A DNA stretch of 64,000 nt from DASQPA01 sp963756455 (GTDB taxonomy: Bacteria > Acidobacteriota > Thermoanaerobaculia > Multivoradales > UBA5704), in NCBI GenBank assembly GCA_963756455.1, contig CAVWNC010000003.1, forward strand, positions 682,001-746,000, given 5' to 3'. The position numbers and the translations under genes are program-made. Shown here piece by piece: positions 16,461 through 26,575 of the stretch. The notes under the pieces are model-generated. The model had not been told where the DNA came from. It did not search any database and saw only the letters and a list, made by a program, of their open reading frames with translations. The stretch's first letter is position 1, and every line of letters starts with the position of its first letter.

Positions 16461-17282
16461 CTAGCGCTCGAGGAGCTGGTTCACCCGATCGAGGAAGACT
16501 TTGGACTGGTTGGGCCCGAGCGCCGCGGAGACCACCTTCTCGTCGGCGCGCACGAGGTCGAGCACGGCCTCGGTGCCCCGGCCGGCGTCCATCTCCGCCT
16601 TGCTCAACCGGTAGGGAACCTCTAAATCAGAGAGCTTGTTGTGGCCGGAGAGGAGCGCCTTGGCCTGCTGGTGGATGCCCTCGGTCAGGCGGGCCAGCTC
16701 CTCGCCCGTCATCTGCGGGAGATGCTCGGTGCGCAGGCGGCTGAAATCCTCTTTCAAGGCGACCAGGCCGGAGGTGATGAGGCCGTAGAGGAGCTTGCAG
16801 GTCTCGAAGGGGCTGGAGTCGAGGCCGACGGCGACCTCCTCGATCGAACGGCGCTCGTCGATTTTGCAGATGAGCTGCCACTCCTGGGGGGTGAGCGAGA
16901 CCGAGGTGGCGGTCGCCTGCTGGGTGAAGACCGGGACCAGACGGGTCGAGGGGATGCGCTTCGACAGCACCTGCCACTCGTCGATCCGGCGCGCCGCCTC
17001 CATCAGGAGGTTGGTGTTCGACTTCTGGATGGTGGTGTGCTCGGTCTCCCGGCCGGGGGTGAAGACGAAGTCCCCCTCCGGCCAGATGGCGAGCTCGTAG
17101 ACCGCCTCCTCGCCCTCCAGATCGCCGATCTGGGCGTGCACGATGTGGCCGCCGCGCAGGAAGATCTCGCCGGCCGAGTCGCCGTCGCGTTTCAGCGAGA
17201 AGACGCCAGTCTTGCCGGAGACGGACACCAGTTGGATGATGTCGGGGAGCGGCAGCTCCTTCAAAGACCCCTGGAAAGCCAT
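16461..17282 (-). CDS. DUF4388 domain protein
   Basis: The 273-residue protein starts MAFQGSLKELPLPDIIQLVS, the standard opening of DUF4388 (PatA-type) domains, which justifies ATG 17282 over an upstream start at 17357. The domain continues GKTGVFSLKRDGDSAGEIFL and GGHIVHAQIGDLEGEEAVYE. The C-terminal half is helical and includes a winged-helix-like region around SIEEVAVGLDSSPFETCKLL. DUF4388 proteins accompany gliding, signalling and GTPase systems in myxobacteria, cyanobacteria and Acidobacteriota; the exact function here is unknown. Confidence 0.88.
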   Translation of the reverse strand: MAFQGSLKELPLPDIIQLVSVSGKTGVFSLKRDGDSAGEIFLRGGHIVHAQIGDLEGEEAVYELAIWPEGDFVFTPGRETEHTTIQKSNTNLLMEAARRIDEWQVLSKRIPSTRLVPVFTQQATATSVSLTPQEWQLICKIDERRSIEEVAVGLDSSPFETCKLLYGLITSGLVALKEDFSRLRTEHLPQMTGEELARLTEGIHQQAKALLSGHNKLSDLEVPYRLSKAEMDAGRGTEAVLDLVRADEKVVSAALGPNQSKVFLDRVNQLLER

Positions 17283-17476
17283 CGGTCCTAGGCCGTTTCG
17301 TCCTGCGACATGGAAGGTTTTCCGCTCGTCCGGCGGGTCGCGGGGCGCCCGTGGCACCCCCGGTTCGAGTCGACTGTGCCTGCTCTCTCTGGCATCGACG
17401 CCCTCTCTGGTAGAACTCCAGATCCGCCAATAGCAGGCTCTGAATGTAGCACAGTGCCCACCCCGCGTATCCCCCC

Positions 17477-18013
17477 TCAGCCGCCGGTCCCGCCGGCCCC
17501 GGGGCGGAGAACGGGAGCCGTCGCGGCGGCCGCCAGGCGATCCAGCCGCAGGCGCTGGGCGCAGCAGAGGGCGAGGGCCAGGGCGTCGGTCGCGTCGGCG
17601 GCCAAAACCCGGTCGGGAAGCGCGAGCAGCAGGCGGACCATCTTGGCCACCTGCTCTTTGTCGGCACGGCCATTGCCGGTCACCGCCGACTTCACCTCGG
17701 CCGGGCTGTACTCGCAGATCTCGACCCCCCGTGCGGCGACCGCGGCCAGGAGCGCGCCGCGCGCCTGGGCGAGGACGACCAGGGAATGGACGTTCATGCC
17801 GTGGAAGGGGGTTTCGAGCACGACCACGTCGGGAGGGCGACGGGCGAGCAGCTCGCTCAAGCAGGCGACCAGGTGGGCCAGGCGCGCCGGCAGGGCCTGG
17901 CCCCGGGGGCAGGAGAACCGCCCGGCATCCAGGGTGGTCAGGGCGGAGCCCCGTTTTTCAAGCAGGCCGTAGCCAGTGTGGAGGCTGCCCGGATCGAGGC
18001 CGAGAATGAGCAT
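17477..18013 (-). CDS. ruvC: Holliday junction resolvase RuvC
   Basis: This 178-residue RuvC has the RNase H-fold acidic residues: D7 in LILGLDPGSLHTGYG, a Glu in VVVLETPFHGMNVHS at about 68, and the C-terminal Asp residues in AADATDALALALC. It cuts Holliday junctions after RuvAB branch migration. The start ATG 18013 overlaps the yebC stop by one base (TAATG), so the two are translated together, the usual yebC-ruvC order. ruvA and ruvB do not follow; the next gene is the DUF4388 protein after 190 bp. Confidence 0.93.
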   Translation of the reverse strand: MLILGLDPGSLHTGYGLLEKRGSALTTLDAGRFSCPRGQALPARLAHLVACLSELLARRPPDVVVLETPFHGMNVHSLVVLAQARGALLAAVAARGVEICEYSPAEVKSAVTGNGRADKEQVAKMVRLLLALPDRVLAADATDALALALCCAQRLRLDRLAAAATAPVLRPGAGGTGG

Positions 18014-18759
18014 TACGCCGGAGAGGCCAGAACTTTCTCGTCGACGTCCAGGTTCGCCCATACCTTCTGTACGTCGTCGTGGTCCTCCAGCCCTTCCAAA
18101 AGACGGAGGACCGCTCCGGCGCGCTCTGCCGGGACCTCCATGGGATTGGTGGGCACCATGGCGAGCTCCTTGACGTCGGTCGGGAGGCCCTGCTTTTCGA
18201 GCTCCTCGCGCACCCGGTTGAACTCCTCGGGGGCGGTGAAGATCTCGTAGTGGTCCTCGCCGGTCGCGACGTCGTCCGCCCCCAGCTCCAGGGCGAGCTC
18301 CATGAGCTTCTCCTCGTCCATCGCGCCGCGCAGGACCGCGAAGTAGCCGCGGCGCTGGAACATCCAGGCGACGCTGCCGCTGTCCCCCAGGTTGCCGCCG
18401 TGGCGGGTGAAGAGGTGGCGGATCTCGGCGGCGGTGCGGTTTTTGTTGTCGGTCAAGCCCTCGACGAGGATCGCCACTCCGCCCGGCCCGTAGCCCTCGT
18501 AGGTGACCTCTTCATAGGACTCGCCTTCGAGCTCGCCCGTCCCCTTCTTGATCGCGCGATCGATGTTGTCTCCCGGCACGCTGTTCGACCGCGCTTCGAG
18601 GACGGCCGCCCGCAGGCGGGGATTGCCTTTGACGTCACCCCCGCCCAGGCGGGCGGAGACGGTGATCTCGCGAAGGATCTTGGTGAACAGTTTGCCGCGC
18701 TTGGCGTCCGTGGCCGCCTTCTTGTGCTTGATCGTGCTCCACTTGCTGTGCCCTGACAT
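18013..18759 (-). CDS. yebC: YebC/TACO1-family protein
   Basis: The 248-residue protein begins MSGHSKWSTIKHKKAATDAK, the invariant start of the family, and contains RLRAAVLEARSNSVPGDNID and YEGYGPGGVAILVEGLTDNK. Length is typical. YebC proteins were long listed as transcription regulators; recent work on the family points to ribosome-associated help with difficult peptide sequences such as polyproline. That would fit a genome with many Pro-rich proteins, as here (inference). It is the first gene of a yebC-ruvC operon. Confidence 0.95.
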   Translation of the reverse strand: MSGHSKWSTIKHKKAATDAKRGKLFTKILREITVSARLGGGDVKGNPRLRAAVLEARSNSVPGDNIDRAIKKGTGELEGESYEEVTYEGYGPGGVAILVEGLTDNKNRTAAEIRHLFTRHGGNLGDSGSVAWMFQRRGYFAVLRGAMDEEKLMELALELGADDVATGEDHYEIFTAPEEFNRVREELEKQGLPTDVKELAMVPTNPMEVPAERAGAVLRLLEGLEDHDDVQKVWANLDVDEKVLASPA

Positions 18760-18933
18760 GCAGACTCCCGGATCTTATAAGGACGGTGGGAACGCAGATT
18801 CTACCCGAGATCCCGTCCGGGCGCGCAGGCCTGCCGGCCGCCTTAAGGGCGGTCCCGCGGGCCGCCCGGGCCGCCCGGACGACGGGCGCGAGCCTAAATC
18901 CCGCAGTTTCAAGATTTTTTAAACCCCGAGCGA

Positions 18934-18962
18934 TTGACTCACTCGGGTGGGAGTGCTAAAAA
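18934..18962 (+). promoter_or_regulatory. Candidate sigma70-type promoter of the kinase fusion gene
   Basis: TTGACT at 18934-18939 and TAAAAA at 18957-18962 are 17 bp apart and lie about 25 bp upstream of ATG 18987, which is preceded by GGGAG. The divergent yebC gene starts at 18759. Confidence 0.5.
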
Positions 18963-18986
18963 AGCTCGTCACCCCGGGAGATTCGT

Positions 18987-21900
18987 ATGCCCTCGATCCT
19001 CGTCGTCGAGCAGGAAAATCGGTACCTCGACCAGATCCAGGAGGCCTTGGCCTCCGAGGGCTACAAGGTTCGGGTGGTGGATAGCCAGGCGGCGGCGCTC
19101 CAGGAGGCGGCCTCCGAAGCTCCGGATCTGGTGGTCGTCAACACCTCTCTCCCCGGCATGGAGGCGCTCGCCAGCTCCTTTTCGCGGAGCGCGGGCGGCC
19201 CCGGCGTCGTGGCCCTTCTCCCCGAGACCGCCGAGGCGGCCGCCCAGTCGGGCACCGGCGGCGTCGAGGCCGACGAGCTCCTCGCCAAGCCCTTCACCAC
19301 CGCCGACCTGCGCGCGCTCGTCCACCGGCTCCTCACCACCCGTCGCGAGCCGACCGCGGCCATACCGGTGGCCGGCAGCGGACAGAAGCTGACCTCCCGC
19401 GACATCTTCGGCGACATGCTGGCGGAGGTCGAGAGCGAGGTCGGACGCTCGGCGGCGGCATCCCCGGCATCCCCGGCGGGCGCCAGCCCCGCCGGCCGAC
19501 CGCCGGCCCCGACCGCCAAGCCGCTCAGCCGCAGCGACGAGGAGATGCAGCGCAAGCTCGAACAGACCCTCTCCGGCGTCCTCGGCACCGCTCCCCCCTC
19601 CCGTCCCCGGCCGGCGCCCCCGCCGCCGCCCCCCGCTTCCAAGCGGAGCGAGGAGACCGACGACGACCTGGATGCCCTGATCAGCCGCACCCTGTCGAGC
19701 CTCGAAATGGGCCGGCCGGCCCCGCGGCCCACGCCGCCGACGCCAGCGACGCCGCCAGCCTCGAAACCCGCGCCGCCCGTCGCCATCCCTGCCCCGGTCC
19801 GGCCGGCTCCGACCGCGCCGACCGCTGCGCCCCCAACGACTCCGCCGCCCCCGCCGACCGCGACCGAGAGTACCGGTGGGCGTCGGATGACGAAGCCCGG
19901 CGGGGAGATCGACATGGCGGCGCTCGAGGAGCTCGCCCGGCCGCGGCGCAAACCGGCGACGGAGGCCGTGCCCCTTGCGGCTCCCCCTCCCCTCGCGCCA
20001 GCGGCACCCAAGGCACCGCCGGCCCCAACCCCGGCGGCCCCGGCGGCCCAAACCCCGGTGACCGCTCCCCGGCCCGCCGCCCCGCCGCCGCCGAGACCGG
20101 TGCCGCCGCCCGCAGCACCGATGCCGGCACCCCCTGCCGCTCCGGCGGCCGTCGCGTCGGACGTGGCGACCACCCAGCGCATCCGGGTGGTCGAGGGGCA
20201 ACAGCCGGGGGAGCGCTTCGGGCAGTACACCCTCCAGGAGAAGATCGCGATCGGCGGCATGGCCGAGGTCTGGAAGGCGCGGATGAGCGGGGTCGAGGGC
20301 TTCCAGAAGACCGTCGCCATCAAGAAGATCCTGCCGCACATGGGCGACAATGCCGACTTCGTCAGCATGTTCATCGACGAGGCCAAGCTCGCCGCCCAGC
20401 TGTCGCACCCCAACATCATCCACATCTACGACCTGGGGAAGATCGGGCGCGACTTCTATATCGCCATGGAGTACGTCGAGGGCAAGGACCTGCGCTCGAT
20501 CCTGAACGCGGCGAAGCGGCGGACGATGCCGCTCCCCTTGGCGCTCTCGCTCCTGATCGCCGCCCGTCTCGCCGCCGCCCTCGACTACGCGCACCGCAAG
20601 CGCGACTTCGACGACCGCGAGCTCGGCCTCGTGCACCGGGACGTCTCCCCCCAGAACGTCCTCATCACCTTCGAGGGGGACATCAAGCTCTGCGATTTCG
20701 GCATCGCCAAGGCGGTCTCCAAGGCCAACCAGACGCAGATGGGCGCCTTGAAGGGCAAGCTCCAGTACATGTCGCCCGAGCAGGCCTGGGGCAAGACCGT
20801 CGACGCCCGCTCGGACATCTTCTCCTTGGGCGCCATCCTCTTCGAAATGCTGACCGGCGAGCGCCTCTTCCCGGGCGACAGCGAGATGTCCATCCTGGAA
20901 GCGGTGCGCGACGGCCGGACGCGGACGGCCCGCTCGGTCCTCCCCTCGGTGCCGCCCGAAGTCGACGAGATCGTCTTGAAGGCGCTCGCCGAGAACCCCG
21001 CGAACCGATACCAGAGCGCCTCCGAGATGCAGACCCGGATCGAGGGGGTCCTCTACGGCCTGAAGCCGATGCCGAGCCACACCGACCTGGCCGCCTACAT
21101 GCATCGGCTGCTCTCGAGCGAGGCGGCTCCGGGGCCTCTGGGCGCCGGGGTCCCCGAGCTCCCGCCGCCGCCGCTCCCGCCGCTCCCAGCTCCATCGCCC
21201 CCAATACCGGTGCCCTCGGCCGTGCCCGTCCCTGTCGTCGGCGATGCCACCCACTTCGCCAACGCCGCCCCTGTAGCAGGCAACGCCGGTCTTGCCGGTT
21301 TCGATGCCGGCAGCGCGGACCGCCTCCTGGAGCCGCCGGTCGAGGCGGTCGCCCCCCTGGGCGAGCTGAGGCACGAGGAAGGGGAGCGCAAGGGCCGGAG
21401 CCTGCTCTACGCCGCGATCCTCGCCGTCGTCGTCGTCGGCGTGGTGCTCTACTTCGTCCTCGCCCACAAGGCTCACCCGGCCCCCGATGCGCCGGCCCCC
21501 TCCGCCCAGGCTCCAGGCTCTCTCGTGCCAGGGACACAGGCGACGCCAGCAGGAACCCCCGCTCCGGGCGGCGCGGCGCTACCCGCGGCCGCCGGAGCGA
21601 CGAAGGGAACCTCCCCGCAACCCGCCAAGCTCGACATCTCCGGCATGGTGGACCAGGAGGTCGCCAAGCACGAGAGCGAGATCCGGAAGCAGTTGGAAGA
21701 CAAGAAAAAGCAGCTCGAAAAGGAGCTCGCCCTCGCCAAGGCCGCCGGCAAGCCGGCTCCGGCGACGACTCCGGCGACGGCATCGCCAGCCGCCGAGACG
21801 CCCGCCGAGCCGGCACGGACGGAGCCGCCGGTCCAGCACCAGGAGGCCCCGGCGCCGCCGGTTCCCGCTCCGAGCCCGAAAGCCGAGGAGCCTCCGCCGG

Positions 21901-22259
21901 CCGCGCCTTCGCGGCCGGCCCCCGAGCCCGCCGCCCCCCCGGTCTCGCAGGCGACCAAACCGGGAGACCTGGTCGCTTCCGGCCCTGGCGTCCTTATGCC
22001 CGAGCTTGTCAGCTTTTCCAAACCGGAGTATCCTCCCGTCGCCAGGCGCATGGGGGTCGAAGGCACCGTCATCGTCTCCGTTCTCGTCGATGAGAACGGC
22101 CGGGTGGAGGAGGCCAAGATCCTGACGCCGATCGCGCAGAACGTCGGCATCAACGAGGCCGCCCTCAAGGCTGCCCGCGGGGCTCGTTACAAGGCCGCGC
22201 TCAAGGGCGGGGTCCGAGTCAAGATGTGGACGCGGCTGAAGATCCCGTTCAAGCTGTGA
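18987..22259 (+). CDS. Receiver-like / Ser-Thr kinase / TonB C-terminal domain fusion protein
   Basis: The 1090-residue protein has four parts. Residues 1-115 are a receiver-like domain, but the phosphoacceptor position reads VVVNTSLPG, with Asn in place of Asp, while the later Lys (AKPFTTADL) is kept. A Pro-rich linker runs to about 405. A Hanks-type kinase occupies about 408-690, with GGMAEVWKA, VAIKKI, VHRDVSPQNV (about 549) and CDFGIAKA (about 568), all catalytic residues present. After another linker, one membrane helix lies at about 806-826. A coiled, Pro-rich periplasmic stretch then leads to a TonB C-terminal domain (about 1005-1090; YPPVARRMGVEGTVIVSVLV). It could link cytoplasmic phosphorylation to an envelope partner. 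Confidence 0.9.
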   Translation: MPSILVVEQENRYLDQIQEALASEGYKVRVVDSQAAALQEAASEAPDLVVVNTSLPGMEALASSFSRSAGGPGVVALLPETAEAAAQSGTGGVEADELLAKPFTTADLRALVHRLLTTRREPTAAIPVAGSGQKLTSRDIFGDMLAEVESEVGRSAAASPASPAGASPAGRPPAPTAKPLSRSDEEMQRKLEQTLSGVLGTAPPSRPRPAPPPPPPASKRSEETDDDLDALISRTLSSLEMGRPAPRPTPPTPATPPASKPAPPVAIPAPVRPAPTAPTAAPPTTPPPPPTATESTGGRRMTKPGGEIDMAALEELARPRRKPATEAVPLAAPPPLAPAAPKAPPAPTPAAPAAQTPVTAPRPAAPPPPRPVPPPAAPMPAPPAAPAAVASDVATTQRIRVVEGQQPGERFGQYTLQEKIAIGGMAEVWKARMSGVEGFQKTVAIKKILPHMGDNADFVSMFIDEAKLAAQLSHPNIIHIYDLGKIGRDFYIAMEYVEGKDLRSILNAAKRRTMPLPLALSLLIAARLAAALDYAHRKRDFDDRELGLVHRDVSPQNVLITFEGDIKLCDFGIAKAVSKANQTQMGALKGKLQYMSPEQAWGKTVDARSDIFSLGAILFEMLTGERLFPGDSEMSILEAVRDGRTRTARSVLPSVPPEVDEIVLKALAENPANRYQSASEMQTRIEGVLYGLKPMPSHTDLAAYMHRLLSSEAAPGPLGAGVPELPPPPLPPLPAPSPPIPVPSAVPVPVVGDATHFANAAPVAGNAGLAGFDAGSADRLLEPPVEAVAPLGELRHEEGERKGRSLLYAAILAVVVVGVVLYFVLAHKAHPAPDAPAPSAQAPGSLVPGTQATPAGTPAPGGAALPAAAGATKGTSPQPAKLDISGMVDQEVAKHESEIRKQLEDKKKQLEKELALAKAAGKPAPATTPATASPAAETPAEPARTEPPVQHQEAPAPPVPAPSPKAEEPPPAAPSRPAPEPAAPPVSQATKPGDLVASGPGVLMPELVSFSKPEYPPVARRMGVEGTVIVSVLVDENGRVEEAKILTPIAQNVGINEAALKAARGARYKAALKGGVRVKMWTRLKIPFKL

Positions 22260-22356
22260 TCTGTAATCCCTTTGAAGCCCGCCTTCATATCTCGCCTGAT
22301 ACCCCGCCGCTCGCGGCAGAGTCGGGCCGCGGGCGGATCGTCGTGCCGGAGGAACC

Positions 22357-22590
22357 ATGAGCCTTACTGACCAACAACGGAAATTCTACGAGAACACGCT
22401 GGACGTCACCAAGCAGGAGATGGAGGAGCTCGACCGCCAGATCGAGGAGGAGCTCGCCAAGGTGAAGGACCGTCTGGCCGAGCTCCAGAACGCCAAGAAG
22501 GCCTCGCGCCAGATGTATGACGCGGCCTGCATGCGCCTCGGCATCGCCAATGACCTCGAAGCCGAGGAAGGGCACTCCGCCGAAGTCTAG
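22357..22590 (+). CDS. Small coiled-coil protein
   Basis: This 77-residue protein is almost entirely charged helix (KQEMEELDRQIEEELAKVKD), predicted to form a coiled coil. GGAGGAACC precedes ATG 22357. It is 9 bp upstream of accD and likely cotranscribed with it. I recognise no family; homodimer or scaffold function is possible. Confidence 0.7.
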   Translation: MSLTDQQRKFYENTLDVTKQEMEELDRQIEEELAKVKDRLAELQNAKKASRQMYDAACMRLGIANDLEAEEGHSAEV

Positions 22591-22599
22591 CGCCCGCAG

Positions 22600-23445
<846 letters not shown>

Positions 23446-23458
23446 AGACCGCGGCCCC

Positions 23459-24814
23459 ATGCCCACCGCGGCAGCGATCCTCGGCCGGCTCGAAGCCTCC
23501 GGCATCCGGCTGGGTCTCGACCGCTTGGGTCGCCTGCTCGGCCGGCTCGGCCATCGCGGCGATCGCGGCCATCCCGGCCATCCCGAGCTCCGCACCCCCT
23601 CGGTGCTCATCGCCGGCACCAACGGCAAGGGCTCGACCTCCGCTCTCTTAGCCGCCATGGCGACCGCTGCCGGCTACCGCACCGGGCTCTATACCTCGCC
23701 CCACCTGGAGACGGTCCGGGAACGGCTGCGGATCGACGGCCGCGCGGTGTCGGAAGACCGGCTGGCCGATCTCCTCGCCCGGGTGCTCGGCGCGGCCGAT
23801 CATGCTCCCGAAGACGATGCGGAGGCTTCTGGCCCTCCCACCTACTTCGAGGCCCTGACCGCCGCCGCCTTTCTCTGGTTTGCCGAGGAGGGAGTGGAGC
23901 TCGCCGTGCTGGAGGTGGGGCTCGGCGGCCGGCTCGACGCCACCAACCTGGCCGCCCCCCTCCTCTCGCTCATCACCTCGATCGGCCTCGACCACCAGGA
24001 GTACCTGGGCGACACCCTGGCCGCCATCGCCCGCGAAAAGGCGGGCATCCTCCGTCGCGGCCGGCCCGCCCTCGCCTGGATCGAAGCGGCCGAGCCGGCG
24101 GCGGCGGTGCGCGCGGTGGCGGCCGAGGTGGGGGCGGACCTGCGCTTCGCGCCTCCCGAGGTGAAGATCGAGAGGATCGAAACCCGGGCTTCCGAGGTGG
24201 GCCAGCGCGTTCTCCTCGCGACTCCGGCCGGTCGCTATGACCTCGCGATCGGCCTCGCCGGCGTCCACCAGGCGAAGAACCTCGGGCTCGCCGTGCGGGC
24301 GGCGGAGGTTCTCGCGGCCGCGGGCTTCCCCCGCATCGATGCCAGTGCCATCGTCCGGGGCGCCGCGGCCTGCCGCTGGCCCGGCCGCCTGGAGAGGATC
24401 GTTCTGCCGGAAGGTCGGAGAGTTCTTCTCGACGCCGCCCACAATCCTGATGGCGCCCGGACCCTCGGCGACTACCTGGCGGCGGCCGGAGAGCCCGTCG
24501 ACCTCCTCTTCGGCGTCCTCGCCGACAAGGACGCCCGCGGCATCCTCGCCCACCTCGCGCCGCACGTCCGGCGCTTCGTCTTCACCACCCCGGAGAGCCC
24601 GCGCGCCCTGGACCCGGCGAGCCTCGCGGCGCTCCTCCCCGCGCGAACCCCTCCCCCGGAGATCCTCGTCGAGCCGGAGCCGGGAGCGGCACTCACCCGG
24701 GCGCTGGCCCTCGCCGACGGCCGGACGGTCGTCGCCTGCGGATCGATCTTTCTGATCGGAGAGGTTCGAAGGCTGCTGCGCGAACGCTTCGGTGTCCCGG
24801 AGGCCGCCGCCTGA
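23459..24814 (+). CDS. folC: Bifunctional folylpolyglutamate/dihydrofolate synthase
   Basis: The 451-residue Mur-ligase-type enzyme has the P-loop VLIAGTNGKGSTSALLAAMA (about residues 48-67). It also has the omega-loop region YTSPHLETVRERLRIDG, the Mg-binding LEVGLGGRLDATNL and the C-terminal LLDAAHNPDGARTL. It adds glutamate to dihydropteroate and folates in the cytosol. The start lies 13 bp after accD. The gene converges with glyA, another one-carbon enzyme gene, with 7 bp between stops. Length is normal. Confidence 0.94.
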   Translation: MPTAAAILGRLEASGIRLGLDRLGRLLGRLGHRGDRGHPGHPELRTPSVLIAGTNGKGSTSALLAAMATAAGYRTGLYTSPHLETVRERLRIDGRAVSEDRLADLLARVLGAADHAPEDDAEASGPPTYFEALTAAAFLWFAEEGVELAVLEVGLGGRLDATNLAAPLLSLITSIGLDHQEYLGDTLAAIAREKAGILRRGRPALAWIEAAEPAAAVRAVAAEVGADLRFAPPEVKIERIETRASEVGQRVLLATPAGRYDLAIGLAGVHQAKNLGLAVRAAEVLAAAGFPRIDASAIVRGAAACRWPGRLERIVLPEGRRVLLDAAHNPDGARTLGDYLAAAGEPVDLLFGVLADKDARGILAHLAPHVRRFVFTTPESPRALDPASLAALLPARTPPPEILVEPEPGAALTRALALADGRTVVACGSIFLIGEVRRLLRERFGVPEAAA

Positions 24815-24821
24815 ACGATCT

Positions 24822-26075
24822 TCAGGTCAGGGCGTCGTAGAGCGGGAAGCGCTCGCAGAGAGCGCGGACCCGGCCGCGGACGGAGTCGCGGACCGTATCG
24901 TCCTCGGGGGCACGGAGGATCTCGGCGATGAAGCCGCCCACGACGTCCATCTCCGGCTCCCGCATATCACGGCTGGTCAGGGCCGGGGTGCCGATGCGGA
25001 CCCCGGAGGCGACGAGCGGCGGGTTGGGATCGTAGGGGATGGTGTTCTTGTTGACCGTGATTCCCGCCGCTTCGAGGGCCTTCTCGGCGACCTTCCCCGT
25101 CAGGCCGACCGAGGCCACGTCCAGGAGGAGGAGATGGTTGTCGGTGCCGCCTGACACCACCCGGATCTTCTCGGCGGCCAGGCGCTCGGCCAAGCGGGCG
25201 GCGTTGGCGACGATCTGCCGCTGGTAGGCCCGCCACTCTTCGGTCAGGGCTTCCTTGAACGCCACCGCCTTGGCGGCGATGACGTGCATGAGCGGTCCGC
25301 CCTGGAGACCGGGGAAGACGGCGCGGTCGATCTCCTTGGCGAAAGCCTCCTCGCACATGACCATGCCGGCCCGCGGTCCGCGGAGGGTCTTGTGGGTGGT
25401 CGTCGTGACGAAGTGGCAGTGCGGGATGGGCGAGGGGTGGATGCCCGCCGCCACGAGGCCGGCGATGTGGGCGATGTCCGCCATCAGGAGCGCGCCGGCC
25501 TGGTCGGCGATCTCCCGGAAGCGGGCGAAATCGATCACCCGGCTGTAGGCCGAGGCGCCGCAGATGATGAGCTTCGGCCGCTCCTGCAAGGCGAGCCTCT
25601 GGACCTCGTCATAGTCGATGCGCTCGGTCGCCCGGTCGACGCCGTAGGAGATCACCTGAAAGTCGCGTCCCGAGTAGGAGAGGCGATGCCCATGGGTGAG
25701 ATGACCGCCGCTCGACAGGTCCATCCCCATCAGCTTGTCGCCCGGCTTCAGGACGGCGAAATAGACCGCCGTGTTGGCCGAGGTGCCGCTGTGCGGCTGC
25801 ACGTTGACGTGCTGGGCAGAGAAGAGCGCCTTCGCGCGCTCGATCGCCAGGCGCTCGACGACGTCGACGAACTCACAGCCGCCGTAGTAGCGCTTTCCGG
25901 GGTACCCCTCGGCGTACTTGTTGGTCAGGACGCTGCCCGTCGCTTCGAGGACAGCGCTGCTGACGAAGTTCTCCGAAGCGATCAGCTCGAGCCCGAAATT
26001 CTGGCGCGCGCGTTCGTCGGCGATGGCCTGGTAGACCTCGGGGTCGACGGCCTTGAGCGATCGATAGTCGGGCAT
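24822..26075 (-). CDS. glyA: Serine hydroxymethyltransferase
   Basis: This 417-residue PLP enzyme has the conserved ERARQNFGLELIASENFVS start region, NKYAEGYPGKRYYGGCEFVD, and the PLP lysine in VTTTTHKTLRGPRAGMV (about residue 227). It converts serine and tetrahydrofolate to glycine and methylene-tetrahydrofolate, feeding the folate pool that folC extends. Length and motifs are standard. The gene lies on the opposite strand from folC. The basic repeat protein at 26104 is just upstream in the same direction, so the two could be cotranscribed. Confidence 0.97.
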   Translation of the reverse strand: MPDYRSLKAVDPEVYQAIADERARQNFGLELIASENFVSSAVLEATGSVLTNKYAEGYPGKRYYGGCEFVDVVERLAIERAKALFSAQHVNVQPHSGTSANTAVYFAVLKPGDKLMGMDLSSGGHLTHGHRLSYSGRDFQVISYGVDRATERIDYDEVQRLALQERPKLIICGASAYSRVIDFARFREIADQAGALLMADIAHIAGLVAAGIHPSPIPHCHFVTTTTHKTLRGPRAGMVMCEEAFAKEIDRAVFPGLQGGPLMHVIAAKAVAFKEALTEEWRAYQRQIVANAARLAERLAAEKIRVVSGGTDNHLLLLDVASVGLTGKVAEKALEAAGITVNKNTIPYDPNPPLVASGVRIGTPALTSRDMREPEMDVVGGFIAEILRAPEDDTVRDSVRGRVRALCERFPLYDALT

Positions 26076-26103
26076 CTCGGGTTTCAGGTTGCCTCAAGGT
26101 GCG

Positions 26104-26457
26104 TCAGGACTTCGCAGGCTCTTCCGGCGGGGGCTCTGGAGCGCCGGGAGCGCCGGGCGCGCCCTCACCACCCTCGGCCGGCTTGGCGGGCGGCTTTTTG
26201 GCGGCGGGCTTCTTGGCGGCGGGCTTCTTTTTCGCCTCGTCGGCGGGCGGGGCGGCGGCGGTGGCGGCACTGGCGGCATGGGCGGCATTGGAGCCGTGGC
26301 CCTCCGGCGCCTCGGCCTGGGGGGGCTTCTTGGGCGCCCGTTTGGAAGCCTGCGCCCGCTCGGGCTTGCCGGCCGTAGTCTCCACCGGCTGGCGCTTCTT
26401 CAAACGCTTCAGTCGGCGCTGGCGGCGGCGCCTGAGCTCGCGGTCTTTTTCTCTCAT
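26104..26457 (-). CDS. Small basic Lys/Ala/Pro-rich protein
   Basis: The 117-residue protein opens with a strongly basic helix (MREKDRELRRRRQRRLKRLK) and later has histone-H1-like KKPAAKKPAAKKPPAKP and a Gly/Ala/Pro/Glu-rich tail. GGAGG precedes ATG 26457 by four bases. Proteins with such a basic start are common small companions in Acidobacteriota and Planctomycetes. Nucleic acid or ribosome binding is suggested by charge only. The low-complexity second half is likely disordered and may vary in length. Confidence 0.7.
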   Translation of the reverse strand: MREKDRELRRRRQRRLKRLKKRQPVETTAGKPERAQASKRAPKKPPQAEAPEGHGSNAAHAASAATAAAPPADEAKKKPAAKKPAAKKPPAKPAEGGEGAPGAPGAPEPPPEEPAKS

Positions 26458-26575
26458 GTACCCTCCTCTGATGGCGGGCCGAACCTAAGCTGTGCGGCGG
26501 CCGTGTGAACAGCGGCGCCAGCTTGCCCCAGCGCCCTGTACGATGTCAAGGAAACAACGATTCATAGGGGACGAT

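Noticed and set aside
18934..18962. CIRCE (HrcA) operator, from GAGTGCTAA before the kinase gene
   Set aside because: Only the right half is similar; TTAGCACTC is missing at the required distance.
18969..21476. Very long minus-strand frame (835 codons) opposite the kinase gene
   Set aside because: GC-rich third positions create it; the plus strand has clear receiver, kinase and TonB motifs.
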